From: Phytoseiulus persimilis
Lineage: Eukaryota > Arthropoda > Arachnida > Mesostigmata > Phytoseiidae
NCBI GenBank assembly: GCA_037576195.1
Contig: CM075103.1
Coordinates: 15,686,001 to 15,750,000, forward strand
Length of the DNA: 64,000 nucleotides
Direction: 5' to 3'
The stretch's first letter is position 1; every line of letters begins with the position of its first letter. A program made the translations under genes and the position numbers. This document shows, in pieces, positions 21,061 to 34,200 of this stretch. The notes beneath the pieces are model-generated. The model ran no database searches. It worked only from the letters and a program-made list of their open reading frames with translations, and had not been told where the DNA came from.

Positions 21061-22552
21061 GCTCTCATATGCAAATGCAGTTACAGTTGTGTCTTAAACT
21101 CTGTAAAATAACGGAGTAACGCTCTTGGTGTCCCCAACAGTGGAGTGGCGAACGAATTCGTCCCCCAGGAAGGGCTTTACGGGGAGTTGTCGCTAGACGC
21201 CCAGTACTGCTAAAGATGCACCGATTTCGAGTTCGCTCTTCGTTGCGAGTATAGGGTTCTGAAGGGGTTTCGTGGGATTAATGGCAGTGTTCATCTTATC
21301 GGGCATGATCTTTCGATGATCGAGCGAACTGATCAACTTCCGCTGTCACCCTGAGTCAGAAGGAAAAAACGCTGCATGAGGTACTCAGTTGTGGTCCTCG
21401 ATTCTTTCGTAGCGGGAAGACACTGATCTGAGAATCGCGGATTCCCCCTGTAACATGGGGCCTCTTATCTGCCCTCCCCTTACTTCGGTTCTTCTGTTGA
21501 CAAGCTCTGAAGATTGAACAAGGAATGGAGAAACGAGCCGAGAATGAATAGTTGATGGAGAGCAGAAATCATATGGAGTATCCCGTCGTGGTCATCGTCG
21601 AAATTCATTCGCTTGATAAACGCCCAAAACAAAAGCAGATGCGGAAGGTCGCGTTAGATTCTCAAAACCGACGTGCGGGTTACTATGAGCGAGACTGCGC
21701 CGCGCACGGAGAGCTTGTCTCTTATCGAGCCGGAATCTGATGAATAGAAGAAGGAAGTTTCAAGTGTTCCAAAAGAATTTCTTGCGCATGTTCTGCTGTT
21801 GGCGGCTAGAATAGGACACGTCGGCCGAGGACTTCCGAACTAACAATACAGAACTAGAGTTTGACGCAGAGCCGGTTTCCATACTGGCCGAGTTGGGCAA
21901 TAGGGAAGGCCGGCGGCTGTCTGTGTAGTTCGCCTCATCCTGTAGCTGATCTCCGAATCGGCTAATGACGTGTTAATGGCTGCATAAACCGCGCTCGTTC
22001 GAGTGGAGGTACTTTTTCTCAAAATGGTTCATGTGAGCCGTCTTGCGTATAGACCGCGGTGCAAGGAGCGCGTCACTTGCGCGCCGAGGTCGATTGGGCC
22101 CCGCCGACGGTTGGGCGACAGTGATCTTCGCTACCTGTTCCGGCGGTTTGAGGTGCCTTTTCGATCGTTCTTCGTTGCCTTTGCCCAACATTTTCAATTC
22201 TTTCCTCCGAGTTTCTGACTTTCCGGAACCCCTATTTCTCCTAATTGCCATAGAAATGTGCCAGAAGCTAGTTTACGTTGCTTCGTCGAGAATTAGGACG
22301 CTCGGAGGCTTGTTCATCACAACACCCGATGATTGCCCCGATGAGTTCGAATTCCATCATACCAAACAAGCAACCACTACTCCGATAGAGCAACTGCTAA
22401 CAGAACTTCAACAACTGGATAGTCACCGATTCAAGACCCAAGATCATGGAATATCAGGAAGAATTGATGCAGCGAACGCAATCCGATTATGTTCAACGTC
22501 CAGAGTCCGCCAAGTCTTGAGAAATTGTGGATTGCAACCATTGATGCAATTT
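21061..22552. other. no gene recognised
   Basis: Nothing with a recognisable domain. A long open frame on + from 22043 runs into the minisatellite and is probably accidental. Near 22220-22240 the phrase CCGGAACCCCTATTTCTCC weakly resembles the right end of the hAT element at 20167, so an old relative may lie here, but no second end was found. Confidence 0.25.
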
Positions 22553-23275
22553 GACCATAATACCGAGACGAGTCTGACCGTACTTTTCAAAACCTGGAGG
22601 GGTGATTCCGAGACCAATCTGACAATATTTTTCGAAACCAGGAGAGCTTATGCCGAGACCAATTTGACCATCCTCTCACAAGTCTGAAGGGATTATTCTG
22701 GGACCAATCTGACCATCCTCTCCAATGTCTGGAGGGGTGATTCCGAGACCAATCTGACCATAATTTGCCAAGCTTCGAGGGGTGATACCGAGGCCAATCT
22801 GACCATACTTTTCCAAGTCTGAAGGGGTGATTCCGAGACCAATCTGAACATTACTTCCCAGGTCTGGCGGGGTGATCCCGAGACCAATCTGACAATACTT
22901 TTCCGAGTCTGGAGGGGTGCTTCCGAGACGAATCTGACCGTACTTTTCCAAGTCTGGAAGGGTGATTCCGAGACGAGTCTGACAATACTTTTCCGAGTCT
23001 GGAGGGGTGATTCCGAGTCCAATCTGACCATACTTTTCCAAGTCTGAAGGGGTGATTCCGAGACAAATCTTAACATTACTTCCCAGGTCTGGAGGGGTGA
23101 TCCCGAGACCAATCTGACAATACTTTTCCAAGTCTGGAGGGGTGCTTCCGAGACGAATCTGACCGTACTTTTCGAAACCTGGAGGGGTGATTCCGGGACC
23201 AGTCTGACCATGCTTCTCCGAATCTGGAGGGGTGATTACGAGACCAATCAGACCATACTTCTCAAAACAATGATG
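22553..23275. repeat. 45-bp minisatellite, about 16 units, with 225-bp higher-order repeat
   Basis: Units read on + as GGGGTGATTCCGAGACCAAT followed by CTGACCATACTTTTCCAAGT and CTGGA, 45 bp long. The minus strand is open in two frames for over 500 bp because 45 is divisible by three (15-residue period, KYGQIGLGITPPDLE). Unit variants recur every five units: the order GSTPPD, KYCQ, SNV, KYGQ, KYCQTR repeats, giving a higher-order period of 225 bp. The same unit forms the opposed array at 3444-3890. I read the open frames as a by-product of the period, not as a gene. Confidence 0.85.
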
Positions 23276-25117
23276 TTGACCCAGTGAAGAGAGAGACAAG
23301 TGCCTCGATTCCAGGTCAGAATCCTATCGAGAATCGGTGGCCACTCCCGAAGGTCTCATGACACTACATGTAAGGCAATGTGTGTCTCTCAGCAGTAGAC
23401 TCCCGAAGCAAGGGTCGGGCCAGCCAGCGTAGACGGCCGGAGGCCGGCCAGTAACCCATATGAGTGATTTTATCCATCACAACCCTTTACTCGGTTTTAC
23501 ATCCAAGTTCAAAACGATCTTCAGGGACGCGCTTCCCAAAATTTCATGACCCGACGTCCAAGTGTGGGACTGATGAAGAAAACTTCCTTCGCATCTTCAT
23601 TCAAAACAAATCGGAAGAGTCCAAAGTGGAAGCACTTATTCACGCTAATCGACCCAACGATCTTGATGTGCTGAAACATCTCAGCCTCAGGAGAGGGGGT
23701 GTCGAACCCCCTCTCCCCCGGGGAGAAGCGTTGTTTCGTTCTCCCGTCGCCGTCCGAAGGACTCATACCGTACAATCCAACTCCGTCCCATCCAAGTTAT
23801 CCGAGCCCCACCTACCCGAATCCCAGTCGCCCGAATCCGGATTACTCTCTCTTGCCGCCAAATCTTCACGCTCCAGAGTGACTGACTGAAAGAGATATTC
23901 ACTCCACTCCACCGACGCAACAAGGGTGGAACCCTTACGAGTATATGAAGTCGATTTCGTGCAGTGAAGTACAGCGCAGTGTACAGTGTATTTCCACAAG
24001 TCCCTAGCCTAAGATGTGACGTGCGAAATACGAATCTGGCTTGAGAATCCTGGAAACCCACGAGCAAAAATTCGCGGGGATCTACTAGGTCCTCAGGTCC
24101 GTGGTCGGATTCTCCGAGAAGCGCGCGCAGCAGAGCAGGCAATGGCTCGGGTAACTGGTACCCGACCATTCAACTCAGCCATCCCTAAGTCTCTCCCGCC
24201 CCCCGTTTCGCCTTCCGGATGGCGCAGTTCCGCGATCCAGCTCAAGCCCCGGTTGAACTATTGCTGGTTCCCTTCCCACCAATGAGCAAATTTGGAAACG
24301 AAATCAGCCGAACGCGGGCTTGCGAACCCCGCGCATACGAAGATCGTTCGCCATTGTTCGCGATACTCTCGTATCTCGCGACGCGGGAGACAGGGTGCAT
24401 CCTCAATCAGATCATCTCCAATACCGACTTCTCCGATTTTTTTCGTGACCCCGGATAATATTAGATTTGGATCGCGCGATAATAACCGCTCGACGAGGAA
24501 TGCGAAACATGTATCGAGGACTGCCAAATCAGATTCCCGTTCAGTTTTGAAAGTGATTCACGGACTCGAGAGTTCGCTCGATGCACAGACCAATAATGAC
24601 ATGACATACTGGGAGAATCAGTCTTTATTCGGGGAAGCTCAACACGAGGCTTTTCATCAAATGCATGAAGCCGATGGTGAGAGTTCCCTCAAATTCGCGA
24701 TGATTCCCCTTGAGTGTCTCAGGACCGGAATCGGATCGCATTCCATGATTTATACGGAACAGATACTTCGGAATCGGATGTCAGAACCCTGATTTCCCGA
24801 CGAGATGACTAGAAAGCTTTTTCTTCTTCGAATGATCCCAGGCGGATCTTCAGCCGCGAGCCGTCCGTTGATTGTCCACGGGTAGATCGTTGTCTCTTCG
24901 CGATCAGATCCTGTTCCGCTCAGTGACATACAAACCACCTCCTCGTTCAAGATGATATCCTCTCTCTCTCTCTCTCTCCCCGTGTTCATCTTATTCTTGA
25001 TACACATATAGGCTTCAGCAAATCGAAATTTACACGGTCATCAGCCACAATCCTGATAGTGTTCCCTAGCATCACCCAGAGCGGATGAGCGTTTGACTCG
25101 CAACACGTTCCACATCC
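23276..25117. other. no firm gene; TC microsatellite at 24961-24978
   Basis: A (TC)n tract lies at 24961-24978. A proline-rich open stretch at 23699-23881 (YPNPSRPNPDY) and a 166-codon open frame at 24292-24792 have no recognisable domain. A minus-strand AATAAA (TTTATT at 24624-24629) lies about 490 bp after the MARVEL stop and could serve it. Confidence 0.3.
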
Positions 25118-28104
25118 TTAGTTCAGTCGACCTTTGAAAGCAAACAGCGCGTCGATAGCGTAGAAAGCAGCGTTCAAGAGACCCAGCACCTGAAAGGAAC
25201 GGTCTCGAGATCAAACGGATGTTCAGCTTGACGAGAGAACTCATTACCGAGCCATTCCAAACCGCTAGATCCACACGTTCTAGTATTCTTCCATGTTCGA
25301 CGTATGCCACTGGGAATCATTCTCAAAGTGAAGAACTTACGCCTGCAACGATCGCCTTGGTGCTTCCTTTGAAGTTGGGTGCCTCCACAACGACAGCCAG
25401 GCCTCCGCAAAGGTAGAAAACGAAGCCGAGCACGTGGTAATTCAGATACTGCATTTGGAGAGAGGGAGAGAAATGAGCCCCATCTTTCTGCATTCTCGAG
25501 AGTCCATGGTCAGTGCGTGAAATGAATACTTACGAAGAGCGTAGTGAGCAAGGTCATGCCCGATAGAGATGCCACACATGAGCCGAGCATGAGGCCGGTC
25601 ACGATGAGAAAACAGAACGACGTCAATTGGAGAAAATGAGACCACGTAAATGCTGCCGTATGGTCCCACCAAACCAGTAGCAGGAGGACGACCAAGCCCA
25701 CGAGCTGAGAAATAGAAAAAGAAACATTGGTTGAGAGCTCCACCGAAATTCAACTCCAGGCCAGAACTCGTGATGGGAGAAATGCCTTGAATCCTTCAGC
25801 AGCGATCACTCTTCGATGGAAGGTATCGCTCGCCTTCTCTTGACAACGGGCCATGACGAATCGATGCTATGCCGGTACTTTCGTCTGCAGCCCAGTAATT
25901 GTCCATCACTCGTTCCGTGTTGTGGTCACGAGGAGTACGAGCACTTCACCCCAATCGTTCACACGTGGTACTAGAAGTTTGTCAAACTGAGTTCCCAGGA
26001 ATGGGCGTGTCTGAAGTCACGGATGCAACGTATCGCAACAGCTGAGGACAGTGGACTCCTCAGCTGGAGCCATCGGATTCCGATGACGGCGGGAGGGGTG
26101 CCCCTCTTCGTAGAGGAGGGAATCAAAAATTATGAAACATCGGAATGATGTCCCTGCTAGGCGGAAAAGTTGAAGTCACTCCGTGGCTCCGAGAAATCTT
26201 GGTCCGAGTTCTTTGGATGCGTTTATCCAGAGTTCCAATCCACTGAGCCGCGGACTTGTGTTCAAGAACCAGAAATCATTGCGAGTTCTCTGCGTTACTC
26301 GGAGACGAGTTCGTCTCGACGACCGGTGGGCCTCGTTGGGTGGTTTCGCGACCGGAATTCTGCCTCTGGGATGACCAGTGCTCGAGGACATTCGACATAA
26401 TTTGTGACCAGCAAAGTAAGGACTTGCTTCCGTGAAGCATAACCACCCAGCTCAGCTCGCGTCGGTCGCGCCCGTCATTCGAACCCACCTCGGCTTCAGA
26501 AACTCTGCTGAGCTATCTCAGCGACAGACAGCCGACGATAACCTTGTATTGAACGACTCACCTAGAGCTTCATTGATAGCGGGTCGACTCTCGAGAGGTA
26601 TTAGTGACGATCTGGATCATCGAAAACGCCCAAGGAAGCACCTCTCAGCAACGTACAAACTCGAGCATTCCGTCGCCGAGAAGCATAAATCTCGTTCAGG
26701 AGAATAGAAAGGAACGGAAGTGCACGAGAACCAATCTACGAGGGGTCCAACCCCCCGAGAGGTCTCTCCCGATTCGAATCATTTTTCTTCAGATCGTAGA
26801 TAATCAACCACAGCCTGTGGAGAGATCTTCGCATTCGTTGATGTCGGAGAACCGGAAAAAGGACTCCTGCTATGCAGAACCAATGCTCGGTGGAGGAATT
26901 GAATTGATCGTGCCGTTCAGCTTCTGGGCTGGCTTGCTGGCTGGCCAACTCGCTTTTCAACTGGTGGTCGACACTGGCGCTGAGCGAACGCCACCCGCAG
27001 CTTGAACGAATATCGCCTACTCACGCGAGGATGACTTCAATGACGTATGACGCATGACTGGTGACAACTGGGCCCACGGGCTCCGAAACATTTCTGAACG
27101 GAGCCGTACCTATTCGGATTCGAGGAGTTCCCGGCGATGCTTCATCGATCCGGCATGGGGAGTCCCCCGGTCTCCCTTCCCACAGGTATGAGAGAGACCT
27201 CAAAGAAACGCTGATAGGAGCTCTCGGATTCGCAAACGTCTCCCTGCGCGACATCTCCCGAAAACTGTCGAATCTTCTTCGCGGTGATGGAGGGCGACTT
27301 CCACCATCCGAGTTGATCACGCCGGAGACCCTCGAGTCGACTGAATGCTTTGGGACGTTTGGCCTTGGTGACTCATGTTCTCCACCGACATTGTCGGACG
27401 CCCGATTCTCGAGCTAGCCTAGCTCCACATTCCCCGAAGGAGACGTTGAGAACTCAGAGCGCATCAGAAAAGTTGTTCGACTTCTAACAGAAACGAAATG
27501 CAACGTCGGCCGCGACCAACTGGTTCGCTTCGGCCGATCGCGTATCAATCCGACCTTCTAGAGAAGAAGATGACCTCACTGAGTCTCGCCTGAATAACAC
27601 ATCGCCGATTCTAATCGATGGCAACTACTCCGATCAGGTTATTGAAGGAATTCTGTCGGATTGGCTCGATAGACTCACAACACCGCGCGCTCATCGGGTT
27701 CTGCAGCGGTCGGAACAAACTACGCTTCGTGGAATCGAAACTGTCGGAAACTCGATAGTCCGAATGGAATCTCGAGCTGGTCCGGTGGCTGAAGCGTGGT
27801 TCGAAGTAGCGAACCCTACTCGAACTGAGCTCCTCCGCGGAACAGCTGAGCAGCGACCATGAGCGGAGCCCAACGATCCCCGGCGCGGGGGAGCTCGAGC
27901 GAGGAAGTTTGAGAGAACCGGTATCTTGGTGGAGGTGAAGGAGTGTTTCTGATTACCAGTTTTCGAAAAACTCGTACTCACCAGCTGGGCGATTTTAAGC
28001 CAACCATTTATGGTGCGGAGGTAACCGGTGTTGAGGCTGAGAAAGCCACTCGACGTGGTTCCTGTCACGGTTGTGGTTGTCGTCACCTGCGCTCTGGTTT
28101 GCAT
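25118..28104 (-). CDS. MARVEL-domain four-pass membrane protein (MAL/CMTM-like)
   Basis: Complete 157-residue MARVEL-type protein. The family works in membrane trafficking, apical or septate-junction membranes and vesicle biogenesis. Exons (minus): 28104-27982, 25704-25534, 25448-25341, 25189-25118, all GT-AG and all phase 0; lengths 123, 171, 108 and 72 fit exactly. Seen: a cytosolic Thr/Ser-rich start (MQTRAQVTTTTTVTG), then NTGYLR just before helix 1. Four helices lie at about residues 39-54 (QLLVGLVVLLLLVWW), 65-86, 95-121 and 130-153, with a short RLN end. The size and the conserved tail of helix 3 with its following loop (VVVEAPNFKG) fit the family. Intron 1 is 2,277 bp, far longer than the others (84-92 bp for introns 2 and 3 and up to about 150 bp elsewhere in the window), and may hold regulatory sequence. 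The specific ortholog is not decided (MAL, plasmolipin or CMTM type). Confidence 0.85.
25705..27981. other. long first intron of the MARVEL gene
   Basis: No exon recognised inside. Open frames on + at 26604-27005 and 27061-27417 are protein-like in composition but have no recognisable domain; a nested gene is possible but unsupported. The length contrast with introns 2 and 3 is the main reason to suspect regulatory content. Confidence 0.4.
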
Positions 28105-30620
28105 GGTGTTTCCGAAAGCGGTTTTCGGAGCTTCAAAGCTCTCTCAATCTCTCTTCCTTCGATTCGATTATATGTGCGCTAACGAAGCACGGGACTCAAC
28201 TTGGTTAGTCCGACGACTGGTTCGTCCGACTGGTCCTCCTCACGGTCGATCTGCCGCACACGACATACACACACACACGACACCACACCGCAAACTCGGG
28301 CTCGGATAGCCTGAGCCAGTCGAACGAGGCCCGTTCGGAACAAGTGATACTGGCGTCTGAAGGAAGGTCTTTCAGGCGGCCTCGAGGAAGCAGGGTCCTC
28401 GAACTAGGACGAGAGTGGGAGACAGTCTTAAGAGAGAAGAGATTCTGCTCGACTGGGCCTAGAGCGACAGACTCTCAGGCAGCGCCAACAACGGCACAGT
28501 CTCTTTCCGACCGCGAATGGCGCACGAGTAGAATAAGCGACGGCAGCACCGAGCGGCCAACAGGCTGGCAAGCAACAGTTGATTTCTCCGAGCCCTTCCA
28601 CCGGCCGCGAAGACCAAGAAAGACCGGCGGGCGTTGTTGGACAGAGACCTGCCGTGAACCGCTCTTTCCGAGCAGTGAGGCGCCGTTGTTGGATAGGCGA
28701 CGCGCTGAGGAGTCAAGGGAAAACGGCGGAGAAGCTGAGCTGCCGAAACTTAGCTTTGTTCCGGGAGAGCAGCCGTAGCCGCACAGGTGGAGTGACTGGA
28801 TTGGGCGGATTGTCTCTTCCACAGGGGATCTCGTGCATCTCGCGAGTGAAACCATCGAAGAAACAGCGGAGTGAGACTTTTAGGCGAATTCCGAGACCGA
28901 CAGACTGCTTGTCTATCTCGAGGGTTCCACCGGCGGATCTGGTTGCGCTGAGATGGAAAGTTACGTTTTAGATTTATGAGGCGAAACAAACACTTTGTTG
29001 TGATGAACCGTGACTGAATACGAACTCTCGTTGAGAAATGCGAGAATTCCCCGGTTCACACAGCTCCGATACTTCGTGCCGTTCGAAGCTATGTTGACGT
29101 TCCCTGGAGGTCTTCATCCTACGTCAATTTCTCGGGCATGTGTTCGGTCAAGACAATTTCTCAACGCGTCGACATTCTTTCCTCCGTTTGCCTCCGATCG
29201 AAATGTCCTTTTTTATTTCCGCGAAGGTTCTCAGGAGTTTCGGAGTGAAACGTCTGAAGCCGCTCACTTTCACCGTCAAGTCATTCCTTCCGATATGGCT
29301 AGCTATTCCGACAGCCGCTCTTGAAGTTAGCCAAGTTCGGCCCTCGCAATGTACGCAAGTAATCTGCTGATTCGAGTCATGGCTCTTAAGCGACTGATGA
29401 TCGGGTTCGGGATTTGAAGCACGTCGCTCCGACCGAGCTTCGGACAGAGCGATAGGCAGAGCTAAACCATCTAAGCTCTGGGATTGTCGTCGCTCACTAT
29501 GATGTTGGCCACAAGGTCGGCCGTCAGAATTAAATCTAGCTCATGCGACGATGGAATGCTGACTGTTGACGAAACGAAATCTGCGTGGAATCCTTTCTCC
29601 AACGCAGAGCGGCCGAAGTCCGAGAAAGTTTGTGGAGAGTAGAGGAGTGCGTCGATCTGGTAATTACTTCTCAACGAGAAGTCGGTTCAAGATGCTAACG
29701 CAATCGCGTGCCATTCTGATCGGCATTCTGAGTTCACAGTTTCCCTGTTCCAAATCCTATTCGCTCGTCAGAAACCAGGGAAGCTTCTGCAGGGTGTTAC
29801 AGGTGAGATGTGATTTTTTCGGTCCGTGTTCTGGAGGCATTCACTCTGCCGAAACGCAGCGTATTCCTCCTTTGCTCCAAGAAACGTTGGCGGTGTCTCG
29901 CTGTTAAGCGTGAGTTGCGTTACGAAGGCCTGACCTCTCCGCTTGTCGGACAAGCGTGACATATTACAGAAACATGTGCCGCGCCGTTCACCAGAGGAAA
30001 CGTTCGGTAGCACGAGGTTCGGAAAGGAAAAGACCATCGCTCTTCACGCAATACTCGACAAACTTTCACTGTCCGTGTGGGTCATTTCGAATACAGGGCG
30101 ATTACCGTGAGAAAAACATGACTTCTCTCGGGGAGCATAAGTATGATATCCAAAGTTGTTTCTCTGGAACTTGATTTTTGCGCGAAATCCGTACCTCTCA
30201 AATGATCCCTCGGATTCCCAATGTCTCGACCTCTCGATAGCGTCTGGAAAACGTGATTGAATCGCGAAAACAGTGCTGAATCGTCGAGGAGCAGAGGCTC
30301 TCTATGAGAAACCCCGGGTTTCCCTCGAGAAGAGCGCCGGACCTGGGTGAAAAAACCCAGACATTGGCTACGCCAGCGGAATGGGTGTTCCAGATGACGC
30401 GCATAGAATCACCCTCCCGTCCGATTCATGAAGTTGAATACCGTGAACTTTCTGACAGACCTGACGCAAATCCCAGAGTACAATACCAGCACACTTCCCT
30501 GCGGCCAGTAGGCATGCGCTTTATTCTCACAGTGTCCTCCTTCATCCTAATATCCTTCACAGGGTGCCCATCGAACGGAGTCTGTCCCTTTGGAGAAGAC
30601 TACCCGTCAACTGGACGCAA
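28105..30620. other. upstream flank of MARVEL gene; no gene recognised
   Basis: 28105-28980 is GC-rich and open in several frames on both strands, as expected of a promoter and 5' UTR region for the minus-strand MARVEL gene. A short CA tract lies at 28268-28280. 28980-30620 shows several 70-110 codon open stretches with no recognisable content. Confidence 0.3.
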
Positions 30621-31241
30621 GCCCGAAATTCTGCGAGCCAAAAATCCCTCGAGCCCGAAATTCTGCGAGCCGAAAATCCCTCGAGCCCGAAATTCTGCGA
30701 GCCGAAAATCCCTCGAGCCCGAAATTCTGCGAGCCGAAAATCCCTCGAGCCCGAAATTCCGCGAGCCAAAAATCCCTCGAGCCCGAAATTCTGCGAGCCA
30801 AAAATCCCTCGAGCCCGAAAGTCTGCGAGCCAAAAATCCCTCGAGCCCGAAATTCTGCGAGCCAAACATCCCTCGAGCCCGAAATTCTGCGAGCCAAAAA
30901 TCCCTCGAGCCCGAAATTCTGCGAGCCGAAAATCCCTCGAGCCCGAAATTCTGCGAGTCAAAAATCCCTCGAGCCCGAAATTCTGCGAGCCGAAAATCCC
31001 TCGAGCCCGAAATTCTGCGAGCCGAAAATCCCTCGAGCCCGAAATTCTGCGAGCCAAAAATCCCTCGAGCCCGAAATTCTGCGAGCCAAAAATCCCTCGA
31101 GCCCGAAATTCTGCGAGCCGAAAATCCCTCGAGTCCGAAATTCTGCGAGCCAAAAATCCCTCGAGCCCGAAATTCTGCGAGCCAAAAATCCCTCGAGCCC
31201 GGAATTCTGCGAGCCAAAAATCCCTCGAGCCCGAATTCTGT
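30621..31241. repeat. 32-bp minisatellite, about 19 units, open in all six frames
   Basis: The unit is GCCCGAAATTCTGCGAGCCR followed by AAAATCCCTCGA, 32 bp, repeated about 19 times with very few differences, mostly A or G at one position. 32 is not divisible by three, so each reading frame passes through all three phases every 96 bp. The unit has no stop codon in any phase on either strand, so all six frames stay open for about 600 bp. The resulting 200-380 codon open frames are therefore not evidence of genes. Near identity of units suggests recent expansion. Confidence 0.9.
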
Positions 31242-34200
31242 GGAGCGCGGACTCACGCGAGCCCGGAAACCCTTTCTTCCAATCTCAGGCTTGACGAAAG
31301 TCCGCGAACCTTCTATGTTTCTTAGAGAAACTGGAGTGTCATCTCCCCGGGACAGGACGAAAATCTGTGGTGGGATCGTGCGAATCCAGCCATCGGAGGA
31401 TGCCTTCTTTCCCGATCCAAGACACACACAACTGCTGTACACCTAAAACAGCAATATACTGTCAGACAACTTTTCTTCTCCAGGCCGCACAGTGTTCGGG
31501 AAGAACCGAATTCATTTCATCTTCCGATGTTACTTGCCTCGGGGCCTCTGAAATTGTTCTAAAGTTTCAAAGCCAGATGTATGCAGCGTGTCCTGTAGCC
31601 GCGTCTGCGTACTTTTCCATAATTCAGATTGAACTTGCTAGAAGACTCCTTCTCTCAGGACTCAGACTTGTATCGTAGGAATTTGATCGCGAACTTGACC
31701 ATGGAGGTGACCCAGAATTCGCAGTCTGGCACCCTAATCGTCACGGTATGGGAATCCTGCGCCTTGGAATGATTTGGATGTGTGAGATGAGAACCGAGAA
31801 GGCCACAATCACATCCGAAGAACCCTCCGGCGTTCAGCGTTCGACGAAGGACCGCTCGGCGCCCCTCTTGGCCCGGACGACAACATTCGTCGAAGACTCC
31901 GGACGTAGGTTACGTCCCATTGAAACCAAGGCGAGGGAAGAAAGGCAGAAGTCGGTCCAGAGCTCTTTGATACCCCGGCGACGACAGAACATCAATGGGA
32001 GGAGGCGAACAGGAGGAGTCGACACTCCCTAACGAGATTCATTGGTCATGGTTACCACGTAGTTCACGCATTCCATGGAGCCATGCGTTCCAGGATGCAA
32101 CGAATACGTAGAGTCCACGAGAAAGGAGAGCTATCAGTCCATGGACAGTTTCTCATTTCAGCCATCCACACAAATCGTGTCGCAATCTGGCATACAGCTG
32201 TTGTGATTTGATTCATTGATGGGTAGGTGGAGAGGTCACCAATGTACCGACGCTCGAGCCCGCAACGGATATCTGAATCCCAATCCCACCAGCCTCTGAA
32301 ATTAACATCATTGTTCGCGTCGGCTACAAGGTGAAGCTCTCACAATCGACGATGATTCACTGAGAGTTCAAAAGAGCCTAGCCCGCTCAGGGAATATGAC
32401 GCCTCACCGAATCGACGACAGGCCGTGCAGTTCTTCATTTAGCTGTGATGCGAAGCGAGGCCGAGCTCGTGTGGTGATTCAGGAACCAGTGTTCCAGCGT
32501 CCAATTAGTGGGGGTGGGTATGATTCGAGGGAGACCCCCACTCGAGCGGAGGTTCGGTTTGGGCGAGGAGCTGGTTTGAGCGAACAAGTGATTTCAGCGT
32601 GGAATACCGTTGACTGAAGCTTCTACGTGGTGTAGAACGTTGTGGATGTCCCGTGCATTGATCGTCGCTTCCCGAAGTTCATGGCGCTTTCCGTAACCTG
32701 AATGAACACATGTTGCTCGAGAACATATGTTCACTGTTGGGATTTTACTGATACGCGAGCGCAGTGAAGAACTTTTAGTAGACCAGAAGACCTCGTATGA
32801 TAACTACAACTTCATTTCGCCATTTTCGGAGCTCTTGGAAATATTTTCAGATTCGACTCTCCGCATTCTCTGAAACACGAGCTGCGTCCAACAATAGAAG
32901 TCGAAAATTGCCATTGTAAGAAGAGGCATGCAGTGGAGCACGAGTTCCGTCCGCAGTAACTGCAGATACTACATGATGCTCGACGATTCATCGGACAAAT
33001 CGAAGAACAACGATGGCCCAGATGATTCTCCACGTCCATCAATTAGGTCTCGCGGGCTGTTACCAGCCGACGAATTCGGGTATCAATCGTAATCTATGAT
33101 TAGGTGGAAAACCCACTCGCCATGAGGAGCCGACGCGAGCGCCAGTCCCCTCCATGCGACGGTTGTGAGATCCTCTGTGCGTCATGTGACTCCCTGTAAC
33201 TCGCCCACGAATTATCGTAGAGAGCTGAGAAGGGACCTCGATGCTCCTATGCTGAGGCTTCGATCGATTTTTTCCCGCGCGAAGCATCCTTGAGAATAAC
33301 CCTCAGCTGCTTCGGCCCGCAACCACGCAGGCGGTGGCGAATCAAGATCGGATTCACTCCGCTTGACCATATTGATTCGACGTGCACTCCAATCAAAACG
33401 GAGACGTTTCGGAAACGGCTGGGGTTTCGCGGAGGAGAAACTGCTGCGGCGTTCCCCACAGCTTATTGATTCCCTCAATATGCGGACTCCTTGAGGAACG
33501 CCCACATTTCACTTCTAACAGCACTCATTGATCAGAGTTCGGATGGAAGTCGGCGCCGATCGGAACTCTCTGGGAAGGGAAGTCCAGGCTGATTGGAGCG
33601 AGCTTTCCCTCTTGACAAGTTTTCTCGTCAACCGGAACCGCTGAGGAGCGACGACTAGCTCACTGTCAGGTCACATCATCGTTTGAATTTTCCCGCCGCT
33701 GGGTTATCTGTTTACAGAAAGGAGGACGGAACAGACACATGCTGCTCGTAGTGCGTGTTACTGTCGAAGCACCCCGGCATCAGCTGGTGCCTTGGTCAAC
33801 ATTTGATTGGTGGTGAGAGTTTCATCTCTTCTCCGAGACTCAACAGAAACGTTTGTTTTACCAGGGTGAAGGTCAGTTCAGAGCCCGGGCTCGACTGGGG
33901 GGTTTAGCACTCGCAATTGGACTGCGTACGACGGCCCAATGTTACATCGAGAGATAAGGCGCAATTCGTCGGAGCCATCGAAAACATTTGCTACCCTCTA
34001 CCTAGTGAATAACGCTCCCTCGGCTTGATTCATTCCACTCCGAATCATCTCCAGTTTCCTTTCCCCGTTCAGTACGAGCTGAGTCGAGCAGAGCTGAAAC
34101 TTTGTCCGCTGACCTATATTTATAGAAAAAAAAAAAGACAGTGCAAGGTAAATGACGGCAACGTCGCAGATTCCATGATCCGACGGGCAGAAAGTCAACC

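Noticed and set aside
22553-23275. CRISPR-like array
   Set aside because: Units are contiguous with no unique spacers, in an animal genome.
22676-23299. 207-codon minus-strand repeat protein
   Set aside because: Frame is kept only because the 45-bp period is divisible by three; units vary at all positions without codon bias, and the same array at 3444-3890 is broken by stops.
30304-31446. Open frame of 380 codons spanning the 32-bp array
   Set aside because: All six frames are open for the same reason (stop-free unit, period not divisible by three), so length is no evidence of coding.
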